NCBI RefSeq assembly: GCF_937898475.1 | Contig: NZ_CALEJS010000041.1 | Coordinates: 186,001-250,000, forward strand | Reading direction: 5' to 3' | DNA: 64,000 nt | Source: an uncultured Chitinophaga sp. | GTDB taxonomy: Bacteria > Bacteroidota > Bacteroidia > Chitinophagales > Chitinophagaceae | Shown: one piece after another, positions 8,101 to 17,743 of the stretch | Layout of the letters: each line of letters opens with the position of its first letter | Numbering within the stretch: position 1 is the first letter of the stretch | Translations under genes and position numbers: made by a program | Notes under the pieces: generated by a model | Databases searched by the model: none | The model's input: the letters and a program-made list of their open reading frames with translations, nothing else | Told to the model about the DNA's origin: nothing

Positions 8101-11100
8101 TCACTCGTTCTGGAAAAAGGAGGCCTCCGCTCAGGTTGTCGATTGATTGAAAAAACGTACTATCTTCACTTATTACATGTTTGCACAATTATGTAAATCA
8201 GTAGTCGATTGATTGAAAAAACGTACTATCTTCACTATCACAAAAAACTTATGAAAATGGAAAAGGTTGTCGATTGATTGAAAAAACGTACTATCTTCAC
8301 TTTCCGAGATCCTAATTATAAGGGCAATTGGTTGTCGATTGATTGAAAAAACGTACTATCTTCACTATTATCCACTCCATAAGCCACATCGGCAAGTTGT
8401 CGATTGATTGAAAAAACGTACTATCTTCACTGTCAATTCTTCAACTGTATTGCACATGTCGTTGTCGATTGATTGAAAAAACGTACTATCTTCACTCTTC
8501 AATCCGTTTGGCCGTGTAATCCCCAAGTTGTCGATTGATTGAAAAAACGTACTATCTTCACTTATCGCCAGACGAATGCACCCAATTATTTTGTTGTCGA
8601 TTGATTGAAAAAACGTACTATCTTCACTTCGTTCTGATTCATAATTAATTTTTGATTCGTTGTCGATTGATTGAAAAAACGTACTATCTTCACTAGGCAG
8701 GCGTCGGCTTCTTGATGCTTATGAGTTGTCGATTGATTGAAAAAACGTACTATCTTCACTACACTTGCAGAATTAGGCATCAGCCGAGCAGTTGTCGATT
8801 GATTGAAAAAACGTACTATCTTCACTCCGGCGTGTACTTCCTGGCAGCCCCACCAGTTGTCGATTGATTGAAAAAACGTACTATCTTCACTTCCTGCTGA
8901 GCTCCGGATCGTAGTCCGGACGTTGTCGATTGATTGAAAAAACGTACTATCTTCACTTGCATTCGTCTTGCGTGTGCTCCCAGCGGTGTTGTCGATTGAT
9001 TGAAAAAACGTACTATCTTCACTTTGATACCGTTTTTAAAAGACTTCGAGGGGTTGTCGATTGATTGAAAAAACGTACTATCTTCACTTTCAGCATACAG
9101 GTCCTTAGCGGACTTGTTGTTGTCGATTGATTGAAAAAACGTACTATCTTCACTATGAACTTGCTTGGCACACTATTCATTCTTGTTGTCGATTGATTGA
9201 AAAAACGTACTATCTTCACTGGGAGGCGGAACAGTATTCAGGACTCGATGTTGTCGATTGATTGAAAAAACGTACTATCTTCACTTCTCCTTCGGAATTA
9301 GATACCCTGAAAAAGGTTGTCGATTGATTGAAAAAACGTACTATCTTCACTGCAGATGCCTTCCCGGATGGCTTCTTTAACGTTGTCGATTGATTGAAAA
9401 AACGTACTATCTTCACTGGACAGTCAGTTTCGTTGTTTACACAATCTGTTGTCGATTGATTGAAAAAACGTACTATCTTCACTCTGGGAGCAGATGACCA
9501 TTTACGAGCGGCGGTTGTCGATTGATTGAAAAAACGTACTATCTTCACTGATAGTTAGTGTAGGTCAGATCTACGTCAGTTGTCGATTGATTGAAAAAAC
9601 GTACTATCTTCACTTCTTTTCTGTGCCATGTTAACCGATTATGGTTGTCGATTGATTGAAAAAACGTACTATCTTCACTGCACCGATCATGCCTAAAAAC
9701 AGCGTCGTGTTGTCGATTGATTGAAAAAACGTACTATCTTCACTTCGAGCAAATATCGCAGCGACTGGGTTATTGTTGTCGATTGATTGAAAAAACGTAC
9801 TATCTTCACTTCCGCCGCCGCGTCCTCGTCTTTAAGCCCGTTGTCGATTGATTGAAAAAACGTACTATCTTCACTTTACCCGAATATCCATTTGGGTAAC
9901 GGTATGTTGTCGATTGATTGAAAAAACGTACTATCTTCACTGTTGTAAGATTTTTAAAAAATAATTGCGCCGTTGTCGATTGATTGAAAAAACGTACTAT
10001 CTTCACTAAATGGGTAGCGGAATACTACCTGTAAAAGTTGTCGATTGATTGAAAAAACGTACTATCTTCACTTGGGGCATCATTAAGCCAAAGTGGAAAA
10101 AGGTTGTCGATTGATTGAAAAAACGTACTATCTTCACTCGGAGTGGCTGGGTTTAACTATGTAACAATGTTGTCGATTGATTGAAAAAACGTACTATCTT
10201 CACTGGCCGTTGCTGAATGGCTGCTCCAAAGGGAGTTGTCGATTGATTGAAAAAACGTACTATCTTCACTTATGGATGGAGGTAGTAGTTCATCTGAGTT
10301 GTTGTCGATTGATTGAAAAAACGTACTATCTTCACTTGCGGGCCTTACTATGATGGCGCGGAGGTGGTTGTCGATTGATTGAAAAAACGTACTATCTTCA
10401 CTCTATCACCTGACTTGTCAACGAGGGATAAGTTGTCGATTGATTGAAAAAACGTACTATCTTCACTCTCGCCTGGTATATCTAATCCGCTCTATCTGTT
10501 GTCGATTGATTGAAAAAACGTACTATCTTCACTTCGATAGCGTCCAATGCCTGGGCACGGAAGTTGTCGATTGATTGAAAAAACGTACTATCTTCACTGC
10601 CCCTTGGGTATTAAGCTCTTGTGCGAGGTTGTCGATTGATTGAAAAAACGTACTATCTTCACTAAGTTCCAAGTTTGTTTCCCTGGCCTTATTGTTGTCG
10701 ATTGATTGAAAAAACGTACTATCTTCACTACGCTTCAGCCATATTGTAGAACAACTATGTTGTCGATTGATTGAAAAAACGTACTATCTTCACTCATTAA
10801 ATAGATAGGATTATGACACACGGGTTGTCGATTGATTGAAAAAACGTACTATCTTCACTGGTATTACTTAATCGAAATGGCTTCCGGTGGTTGTCGATTG
10901 ATTGAAAAAACGTACTATCTTCACTGCTATTGCGGAAAGGCGATTACTGGATCATGTTGTCGATTGATTGAAAAAACGTACTATCTTCACTGAGACCCTG
11001 AGACAGAAGGATGAGACGGAGGTTGTCGATTGATTGAAAAAACGTACTATCTTCACTAAGACGATAAGCTGGGTATGATAATCGGAGTTGTCGATTGATT

Positions 11101-11647
11101 GAAAAAACGTACTATCTTCACTTCGTTTGTGGGATTATATTCCAGTACTTCGTTGTCGATTGATTGAAAAAACGTACTATCTTCACTACCTCCCGGATCT
11201 GGAATGGTGCCGCCTTCGTTGTCGATTGATTGAAAAAACGTACTATCTTCACTTCCCCTATGGATATATCCATAGGCACATACGTTGTCGATTGATTGAA
11301 AAAACGTACTATCTTCACTATACCGGATATTCTAGCTGGGCGTTTCGCCGTTGTCGATTGATTGAAAAAACGTACTATCTTCACTCTAAGCTGACGGAAA
11401 TATTCATGTCTCGCGGTTGTCGATTGATTGAAAAAACGTACTATCTTCACTCTAGCAATGCGCTGCAGCAGTTGATATTGGTTGTCGATTGATTGAAAAA
11501 ACGTACTATCTTCACTCACTTCGTAACTAAAGTTGGTGGATATAATGTTGTCGATTGATTGAAAAAACGTACTATCTTCACTAAAACGATCTTCAATCCT
11601 TTTTACCCTTTGTTGTCGATTGATTGAAAAAACGTACTATCTTCACT
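5186..11647 (+). CRISPR. Type II-C CRISPR array: 99 repeats, 98 spacers
   Basis: The 36-bp repeat begins GTTGTCGATTGATTG and ends CGTACTATCTTCACT. I counted 99 copies by start position, from 5186 to 11612. Every spacer is 29 or 30 bases (about 42 and 56 of each). All repeats appear identical except the one at 8201-8236, which starts GTAGTC. One spacer occurs twice in adjacent positions (6666-6694 and 6731-6759). The strand is set by the tracrRNA: its anti-repeat pairs with the forward-strand repeat, so crRNAs are made left to right, towards the cas genes. Both end repeats are intact, so no degenerate end marks the oldest spacers. Many apparent reading frames inside are repeat artefacts. Confidence 0.99.
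6666..6759 (+). repeat. Duplicated spacer-repeat unit inside the CRISPR array
   Basis: The 29-base spacers at 6666-6694 and 6731-6759 (both starting TGAAGGAGCTGG) are identical, separated by one normal repeat. This is a 65-bp unit duplication, most simply from slippage or recombination between repeats; re-acquisition of the same protospacer is less likely. Confidence 0.95.
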
Positions 11648-11690
11648 ATTCCCTGCCTAAAACACTTATTTACAGGTTATTAGGCGGGGT
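11648..11690 (+). terminator. Hairpin plus U-run at the downstream end of the array
   Basis: CCCTGCCTAA and TTAGGCGGGG form a 10-bp stem with one G-T pair, followed by GTTTTTC on the forward strand. It starts three bases after the last repeat and fits a terminator for the crRNA precursor. It lacks an anti-repeat, so it is not the tracrRNA. Confidence 0.65.
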
Positions 11691-11698
11691 TTTTCACT

Positions 11699-11750
11699 AA
11701 AAAAAGGGAAGAAAAAAGCCCATGTTTGAGCAATCCTCTTCCCTTTTTTC
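11699..11750. terminator. Bidirectional terminator between array and cas2
   Basis: AAAAAGGGAAGA (11701-11712) and TCTTCCCTTTTTT (11737-11749) are inverted copies. The T-run flanks the stem on both strands, so it can end cas9-cas1-cas2 transcription from the right and array transcription from the left. Confidence 0.65.
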
Positions 11751-11781
11751 TGTCCTAACCAGCTGAGCCCTACCCCACCGC

Positions 11782-12123
11782 CTAAAACATCTCCAACTGC
11801 TTCGGCCCCGAAGGGAGCGATTTTTCCTTTGCTCCCCAAAAATTCATAATATCACCATACTGCTTATCTGTTACTTTCAATATACTCACCTGCCCTTTCT
11901 CAGGAACAAATGTCTTAATCCGCCTGATATGCACCTGGGCGCTCTCATCGCTGGCACAGTGTCGTACATAGACACTGTACTGCATCATATTAAAGCCGTC
12001 CTTCATCAGATTCTTTCTGAAACCCGTCGCAGCTTTCCGCTCCTTCTTGGTTTCCACAGGAAGATCAAAGAAAACAAAAAGCCACATAATGCGATAGGCA
12101 TTTAACCGGTCACTGGCAAGCAT
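11782..12123 (-). CDS. cas2: CRISPR-associated protein Cas2 (type II)
   Basis: Small ferredoxin-like dimer of 113 residues that bridges two Cas1 dimers in the spacer-integration complex. The family signature is clear near the start: YRIMWLFVFFDLPVETKKERK, of which the VFFDLP strand with its Asp and the following Lys/Arg-rich helix are diagnostic. Length is normal. The ATG follows the cas1 stop codon by one base, so the genes are translationally coupled. It is the last gene of the operon; there is no csn2 or cas4, which places the locus in subtype II-C. Confidence 0.96.
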   Translation of the reverse strand: MLASDRLNAYRIMWLFVFFDLPVETKKERKAATGFRKNLMKDGFNMMQYSVYVRHCASDESAQVHIRRIKTFVPEKGQVSILKVTDKQYGDIMNFWGAKEKSLPSGPKQLEMF

Positions 12124-12124
12124 A

Positions 12125-13024
12125 TTAAGGCAGGGTTGGATACTCTATCTTACGCAAGGCGCCTTCAAAACATTTGGCCAATGAAGCAGCCGTTATTTCC
12201 ATTGCTATTTGCATTGGAGAGGTCTGCCCTTTTATAATACAATCACAGTTCAACAGGTCAAGGTATTCCGCCTTTCGTTCCGGTGTTAATACATGATAAT
12301 CCGGTATGCTGCTCACCTGTTTAAATACCAGCCAGTCTGTAAAGGGTCTGTAGGGCTCCATAATATCATCAGCCAGTGCAAATGCATTGTACTTATTACG
12401 ATGATGTATGCCCAATGTCGCTAATAATCCACTTCCAACTAATGCCCGGGCAACCGCCGCCCTTACTATAGCGTAGCTGTAATTAAGAGAGGGGTTGGGA
12501 GGCAAACCTTCCCTGAATCGTTCAAAATCAGTTCCAAACAAGGCCTTCCAGTAGATCCGGGCTGCCTGCGCCTCACAGTTGGTAATGTCTCCACTCAAAA
12601 CTTTATTTGCCAGGTTGTTAAGTGCTGCCGCTGCTGTCGCGGCCCCAGCCTTTGCCAATACTGCAGCCTGGTTCCTGATCTTTACCTTTACCGTCTGTTG
12701 CCATAACTGCTTTCTGAGCGGCTCGCTGGCAGCAATCTGCGCCCTGAATCTTTCAGCCTGTATATGGTGTGTATCCAGGTGCATCATCATACTACTGGGA
12801 TGATGCCTGGCATCACATATCACGATAGCCACATTGTTTTCGGCTAGTAATTGTAGCACTGCATGCGTATAAGTGATCTGGGGATGATCCAGGAACACAT
12901 AGCCAATATCTTCAATTGATCGTATTATTTCCTTCCCACCTTCTTCTTTAGGCGTAATGACTAATTGTTGCCATCTCACACTTAAATGAAAAGGGTTTGA
13001 AAAGGATAATATATTCTTGATCAT
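12125..13024 (-). CDS. cas1: CRISPR-associated integrase Cas1 (type II)
   Basis: Metal-dependent integrase of 299 residues that inserts new spacers at the array with Cas2. The type II Cas1 pattern is visible: N-terminal strands starting MIKNILSFSNPFHLSV, a conserved Glu in NCEAQAARIYWKALFG, and the metal-binding His and Asp/Glu residues in the stretch GIHHRNKYNAFALADDIMEPYRP. Length is normal. Its ATG overlaps the cas9 stop codon by one base (TAATG), indicating translational coupling. All catalytic landmarks look intact, so the locus should be able to acquire spacers. Confidence 0.97.
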   Translation of the reverse strand: MIKNILSFSNPFHLSVRWQQLVITPKEEGGKEIIRSIEDIGYVFLDHPQITYTHAVLQLLAENNVAIVICDARHHPSSMMMHLDTHHIQAERFRAQIAASEPLRKQLWQQTVKVKIRNQAAVLAKAGAATAAAALNNLANKVLSGDITNCEAQAARIYWKALFGTDFERFREGLPPNPSLNYSYAIVRAAVARALVGSGLLATLGIHHRNKYNAFALADDIMEPYRPFTDWLVFKQVSSIPDYHVLTPERKAEYLDLLNCDCIIKGQTSPMQIAMEITAASLAKCFEGALRKIEYPTLP

Positions 13025-16000
13025 TAAAGAATGATTTCGCCAGCGGTGGTTATACGAACTTTAATCGGCTTATGGGTTTGCCATCCGGTAATTCCTTTTC
13101 CAAAGTTTTTAATATACTTGTAATCCTCCTTTGCTTCCTGGTCCTTTCTGGCATCAGTGTGCTTTCTGAAACATATCTCAAAAAAATAATCCGCTCCTGC
13201 TATTTTTTGTACTTTATAAAGGTGGTCCTGCAATCTGGCCTGAGGTATCTCTGACGGTTCCAAGCCAAGTAAAAACATATCATTCTCCCTGAAAATAGAA
13301 ATGATTTGTTTGGCATTCTCTGGTAACTCAATAATCTTTCTTGTCTCACGCCTACGCTCAACCGCCTGCCAAAAGGAAATTACTTGTCGTTCAAGCTCGC
13401 CATCATTCTTTTCATATACCACTAATGCGTAATTATTCCTTGGATTCACGTATTGATTCAGTTTCATACTCGGCTTGAGCATTACCGCATTATTAATTTC
13501 CTCATTGATCCTCACTTTCCGCACCGGTACTCTTTCGCCGCGTTCATTTGGCAAATAAATTACAGGCCGTCCCTCAGGATCAAAAAATGCACCGGGGGGT
13601 ACTTTATACTTTTTCGCAGTAATATCCACTCCCATTGATACCAACCGGTCATAAATGAGTCTTTTTACAACTGGATCAACAATTTTCTCTACATGCTGAC
13701 TTTCCTTAATATTCTCCAATGGCTTTCTGATATGATAAGTCGTACCTGATGCACCATAGCTCTTAGGTTTGCCATAAACACTTTCCTTATGCAAGGGCCC
13801 TCTTGCCGCTACACCTTTATTCCTGAAAACCTTTCCCTGTTTTTCCACCTTATATGTTCTGCTGACCAGTACCCTTTGTCGATTGTTATACGATATCAAT
13901 ATATTATCAATCGCCGTTTTTGCATCCAGCCGGAAAGATGTCCATGGTAACCCTATTCTATCCGCAGCATCCTGCCAACGCTTTTTTTCATACCTGTTCC
14001 AATTAGCCAGTTTATATAAATGACTACGTGTGGTGGCGGCCAGGGTTATTGCATCTACGGCATGATGGCGGTGGTCGTCCCGTGTTTTTTCGTTTTCTTC
14101 CAGATTCAATAATCTATCCAGGCCCCAATGGTGCCGCAAGGCAGCTGTAGCAGCACCTGGCGATACGATGATAGTACTGCAAATCTGTTCCAGGTATGAT
14201 TTGGCTTCCCTGCTGATGTAACGTGTATCATTCAGCTGGCGTGCAATAAAATCGTTCAATTCTGCAATGTCTTTCGTCACAAACCGTTTGAATTTCTGGT
14301 ATCTTTTCGGGAACTCCTTTGTGTCATAAAACAACTTTAAAGCTCTATCCTTTATCTCCTCCCATTTTGTTTCTCCCATTTCAAGACAATAGTATTCATA
14401 AGGCGTTTTTTCGCCCTTTCTGCCATTCTCCTCCGTAAAACAAAGGGTTTTATTCAGGTAGCTGTCGTCCAGTGAGCGGCTATATGGAATAATATGCTCT
14501 ATCTGCACCTGGTTGTCTAAAGAAAACAGCTGCGAAGGGGAGATTGACCGGCCTGTATATGGGCAAGTACGCTGACATTCCTCCCAAAGCCTGTATTTCA
14601 GGATATTTTCATGCGTATGCCGTTGCCCCAGCTTATCCAGCTCCTCCTTTATACGGTCGTATTGGGCCTCCAGGCGCTTTTGCTCAAACCGTATCTGCTG
14701 CCGCTGCATTTTTGTAATTTTCAGGTCCCTCGCCATTTCAAGCTTAATCTCATCAAAGGATCCGTACTTATCCAACAGCTCATTCACAAGCCGCCTCAGC
14801 TCAAACAATGCACTGGTCACTACAGGGTTTCTTATCTGTTGCAGCGTTCTATCCGCTTCCACACCGGTGGGAAGCCGGGACAACAGCTCCTTCTGCCGGA
14901 TAATCGTACTATGATGATATAACTTATTCAGCTGTTTGTCTGACAGCCCGAACTGCTCCTGCAGCATCTGTTTCAGATGACTGATAAATCCTCCCTTCAG
15001 GCCACTACGGATCATTTCCGGCACATTATCAAAAATAAACTGTTGCTGCTCAGCGGTCAACTTTTGCCAGGTATCGCCAAACGCATTCTTTATACCCCCC
15101 AGTACCACCGCTATATCGTAAGTATACCCCATTTCCAGGAAGGGCAGTATATTACGGATGGCCTTCATGCTCAGCGATGCATATCCCTGCTTCAGAAAGA
15201 TATTAGAGATATATTCTGCATTCTTTTCGCTTAGCTGCCATTTGTCAATGACGCACTGCTTTAACTTATCCCTATCCTCAAAAAAGTGCAATGCATGCCA
15301 GATATCGTTCTGTTGCTTTTCGTCAAAGGCGAACCAACCAGCACCAAACCCATTCTTAGAACAAAGCTTACTGATGGTGGGGCAACCTACTACCTTATCG
15401 TCATCCTGGTAGTTAAACTTAAACCCTGCCCCTTCCTTCTTAACCAGCTTCCGAACAGCTTTGAAATCAACCTTATCCTTTGTCTGTAACCAGCTAACTA
15501 TCAAATTCCTTTCTTCTCCTGTTAGCGCAACGCCATTATACTCCACGGTATTCACCCATTCCCATATTCTCCTGATCTCATTCAATGGATGGCTGATGGG
15601 GCACCGGCTCTTCGAAGGTTCAAACGTGCAGTTTCCAATTAAATGCCTTTGTGATCGTAAAGGACGCTGGTAAAACAGTATACCGTCCGTAATGTGCCCG
15701 TCTTTCTTCCTGCCGCCCAGCTGCATTTTTAATTCATAGGTAAGCTCCGGGTGGTAATCCGTTTGTACCTGCCAGATTGCCTCAAACTCATCTATATACA
15801 TTTTCCGGGTAGTGTACCGGTTACGTATCCTGGGAAGGCCTCCTTGAAACGGCTCCCGCTCTTTTGGAAATATGGAATAGAGGTAATCGCCTAAAGTTGA
15901 TCCATTGAGGTGATCCTGTGTCTCTTTTATGCCAATTTTACCCTCCCCGCCTTCAAATAGCGTTTTGGATTCTTTAACATCTATACTACGGCTATTGCTT

Positions 16001-16401
16001 TGAAAACCTCTTCGCTGCACAAAATGATAACATATTCTTCCCAGTTCCACCAGGGAGATCCTTCCCTTTATAGCCTGCGCGCGCAAGACGTAGGGATTTA
16101 GCCTGAACCATGCACTGAGGTCATCTTCATTCAGCGGGCACATTTCATTTTTCCGCAATAGTTTCATCAGCTGACGCTTACGGAGCTTTCGCCTGAAGTG
16201 CTGCCTCCGGATGCCCCGGTTCTGATTGCGGGAGGCATTCCTTGACATTTCACGCTCACCGTCTCCGAGGTTGTCTACCCCTTCCTGGAAAATACGAACG
16301 CCGGCGGCCTGTATGCTACCGGTTTGGGTTGCTGCCTGGAAGCTGATAACGCTCCAGCCAATAGAGTTAGTGCCGAGATCTAAACCTAGAACTTTCGTCA
16401 T
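13024..16401 (-). CDS. cas9: CRISPR effector nuclease Cas9, subtype II-C
   Basis: RNA-guided DNA endonuclease of 1125 residues, at the shorter end of the family. Active-site landmarks are all present: RuvC-I Asp8 in GLDLGTNSIGW; an Arg-rich bridge helix near residues 55-85; RuvC-II Glu555 in IKLEMARDLK; the HNH domain with His636 in IEHIIPYS and the downstream Asn of EENGRKG; and RuvC-III with HHAVD (His780, Asp783). The C-terminal third should hold the PAM-interacting domain, but the PAM cannot be read from it. The ATG at 16401 is the only start that keeps RuvC-I. The gene leads a cas9-cas1-cas2 operon and is divergent from the tracrRNA. Confidence 0.98.
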   Translation of the reverse strand: MTKVLGLDLGTNSIGWSVISFQAATQTGSIQAAGVRIFQEGVDNLGDGEREMSRNASRNQNRGIRRQHFRRKLRKRQLMKLLRKNEMCPLNEDDLSAWFRLNPYVLRAQAIKGRISLVELGRICYHFVQRRGFQSNSRSIDVKESKTLFEGGEGKIGIKETQDHLNGSTLGDYLYSIFPKEREPFQGGLPRIRNRYTTRKMYIDEFEAIWQVQTDYHPELTYELKMQLGGRKKDGHITDGILFYQRPLRSQRHLIGNCTFEPSKSRCPISHPLNEIRRIWEWVNTVEYNGVALTGEERNLIVSWLQTKDKVDFKAVRKLVKKEGAGFKFNYQDDDKVVGCPTISKLCSKNGFGAGWFAFDEKQQNDIWHALHFFEDRDKLKQCVIDKWQLSEKNAEYISNIFLKQGYASLSMKAIRNILPFLEMGYTYDIAVVLGGIKNAFGDTWQKLTAEQQQFIFDNVPEMIRSGLKGGFISHLKQMLQEQFGLSDKQLNKLYHHSTIIRQKELLSRLPTGVEADRTLQQIRNPVVTSALFELRRLVNELLDKYGSFDEIKLEMARDLKITKMQRQQIRFEQKRLEAQYDRIKEELDKLGQRHTHENILKYRLWEECQRTCPYTGRSISPSQLFSLDNQVQIEHIIPYSRSLDDSYLNKTLCFTEENGRKGEKTPYEYYCLEMGETKWEEIKDRALKLFYDTKEFPKRYQKFKRFVTKDIAELNDFIARQLNDTRYISREAKSYLEQICSTIIVSPGAATAALRHHWGLDRLLNLEENEKTRDDHRHHAVDAITLAATTRSHLYKLANWNRYEKKRWQDAADRIGLPWTSFRLDAKTAIDNILISYNNRQRVLVSRTYKVEKQGKVFRNKGVAARGPLHKESVYGKPKSYGASGTTYHIRKPLENIKESQHVEKIVDPVVKRLIYDRLVSMGVDITAKKYKVPPGAFFDPEGRPVIYLPNERGERVPVRKVRINEEINNAVMLKPSMKLNQYVNPRNNYALVVYEKNDGELERQVISFWQAVERRRETRKIIELPENAKQIISIFRENDMFLLGLEPSEIPQARLQDHLYKVQKIAGADYFFEICFRKHTDARKDQEAKEDYKYIKNFGKGITGWQTHKPIKVRITTAGEIIL

Positions 16402-16628
16402 AGCGGGATAATTGTTGTGGTTGATAAATTGAATGGGCGATATTTACCCCTGTGTACTTATAGGTATATTACTGGATGGTTGTGGCATTTTTCAGCCAGA
16501 GCATTCCCTGTCCCCATAGGTGATTTGGTCATTGGGTGTCAACATGTTGTTTTGTTTATCTACAAAGTAAAAATTTTTTTTTGATTAAAAATTCCGTTTT
16601 CCCGTAATTTTAATATATTCGCTTTAAG

Positions 16629-16636
16629 TAAGTTTG
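16629..16636 (+). promoter_or_regulatory. -7 promoter element of the tracrRNA
   Basis: TAAGTTTG is a perfect TAnnTTTG match in a very A/T-rich stretch. It predicts a transcript start near 16642, just before the anti-repeat at 16656. The -33 box is not clear (only T-rich sequence near 16608). Confidence 0.6.
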
Positions 16637-16641
16637 CCTCA

Positions 16642-16734
16642 ACAAAGAAATTAATCGTTTTTTCAATCTTTCGACAATAAGGCTATATGCCTTAGGATCA
16701 AAATCCTTCAGCCTCGCTTCGGTGGGGCTTTTTT
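16642..16734 (+). ncRNA. tracrRNA of the type II-C system
   Basis: The stretch 16656-16677 is complementary to bases 2-23 of the forward-strand CRISPR repeat at 20 of 22 positions; the two mismatches are adjacent and would form a small internal loop. Three hairpins follow: TAAGGC-TATAT-GCCTTA (16678-16694), GGAT-CAAA-ATCC (16695-16706) and AGCCTCGC-TTCG-GTGGGGCT (16710-16729). The last is followed by TTTTT and is the terminator. The order anti-repeat, nexus-like hairpin, terminator is that of known tracrRNAs. The transcript, about 93 bases, is divergent from cas9. The exact 5' end is inferred from the promoter element. Confidence 0.92.
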
Positions 16735-16769
16735 ATTCCCCCCTCCCCCATTTTTGGCTACAACAACCT

Positions 16770-16777
16770 TAGATTTG
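16770..16777 (+). promoter_or_regulatory. -7 promoter element of the NmrA-like gene
   Basis: TAGATTTG matches TAnnTTTG exactly and lies 53 bases before the chosen ATG at 16830. No -33 TTTG at standard spacing was seen. Confidence 0.45.
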
Positions 16778-16829
16778 GATACAACCGGCTTCCCCCTAAC
16801 CCTGACCTTTGCATTATAATCTCAGCAAC

Positions 16830-17723
16830 ATGAAAATTATCGTAACAGGATCATTAGGGAACATCAGTAAACCACTTACACAAACCCTGGTTAAACAAGG
16901 CCACTCCGTAACCGTCATCAGCAGCAGCCCCGAAAAGCAGCAAGCCATCCGGGACCTGGGCGCACAGGCCGCAATTGGTTCAGTAGAAGATACCGCATTT
17001 CTAAGCAAAACTTTTACAGGGGCAGACGCCGTTTACTGTATGAATCCACCGCGTTTCAGTGTGGCAGACCAGATCAGTTATTATCAGCACATAGGCAGCT
17101 GCTATGCCGAAGCCATTGCACAATCGGGCATCAAAAGGGTAATTTACCTGAGCAGCTACGGCGCTCATCTGCCTTCAGGCACAGGGTTTATATCCGGCTC
17201 CTACAAAACGGAACAATTGCTGAACAGTATTGCGAATATCCATCTTACCCACGTCAGGCCGGGCTATTTTTATTACAACTTATTCAACCTGGTCGGCATG
17301 ATCAAAACTGCCGGCTTCATTGGTAATGTATATGGCGGTGAAGACAAACTGGCATTAGTATCGCCAACAGACATCGCTGCAGCGGTTGCAGAAGAAATCA
17401 CCGATGTAAAAAGCACTAAAAAGGTCCGTTATGTTTTCAGCGATTACCGCACCTGTAACGAGGTGGCTGCAGTCCTGGGAAAAGCAATCAACCTGCCTGA
17501 GCTTAAGTGGCTTGTCTTACCCAAAGAACAGGTATTACAATCGCTGGTAGCAAGGGGTATGCCGCTTAATGCTGCAGAAAACCTGGTTGAACTCGGACTT
17601 GCCATCCACTCAGGCATCATGCTTGAAGGCACAGCAGTACCGGAGCATATTTCGGGAAAAGTATCGCTGGAAGATTTTGCCACTACCTTTGCCAAAGTTT
17701 TTAACCAGGAAGAAAAATCATAA
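16830..17723 (+). CDS. NmrA-like NAD(P)-binding protein
   Basis: Atypical short-chain dehydrogenase fold of 297 residues. The N-terminal beta-strand and dinucleotide loop read MKIIVTGSLGNISKPL, a slightly altered TGxxGxxG, and the middle has the SSYGAH and HVRPGYFYYN stretches seen in NmrA/NAD(P)H-binding proteins related to quinone reductase QorB. These proteins sense or reduce with NAD(P)H; which applies here is unclear. The frame opens at 16809 but ATG 16830 places the Rossmann strand at the start. The AraC gene begins 20 bases after the stop and is probably co-transcribed. Confidence 0.85.
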   Translation: MKIIVTGSLGNISKPLTQTLVKQGHSVTVISSSPEKQQAIRDLGAQAAIGSVEDTAFLSKTFTGADAVYCMNPPRFSVADQISYYQHIGSCYAEAIAQSGIKRVIYLSSYGAHLPSGTGFISGSYKTEQLLNSIANIHLTHVRPGYFYYNLFNLVGMIKTAGFIGNVYGGEDKLALVSPTDIAAAVAEEITDVKSTKKVRYVFSDYRTCNEVAAVLGKAINLPELKWLVLPKEQVLQSLVARGMPLNAAENLVELGLAIHSGIMLEGTAVPEHISGKVSLEDFATTFAKVFNQEEKS

Positions 17724-17743
17724 CTTAACAAAAACAGCAGTAC

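Noticed and set aside
5289..11519. Many reading frames encoding repeated peptides such as VKIVRFFNQSTT or LIEKTYYLH
   Set aside because: They are translations of the 36-bp CRISPR repeat with in-frame spacers and not genes.
11648..11690. Hairpin next to the array considered as tracrRNA
   Set aside because: It has no complementarity to the repeat; the true anti-repeat is at 16656-16677.
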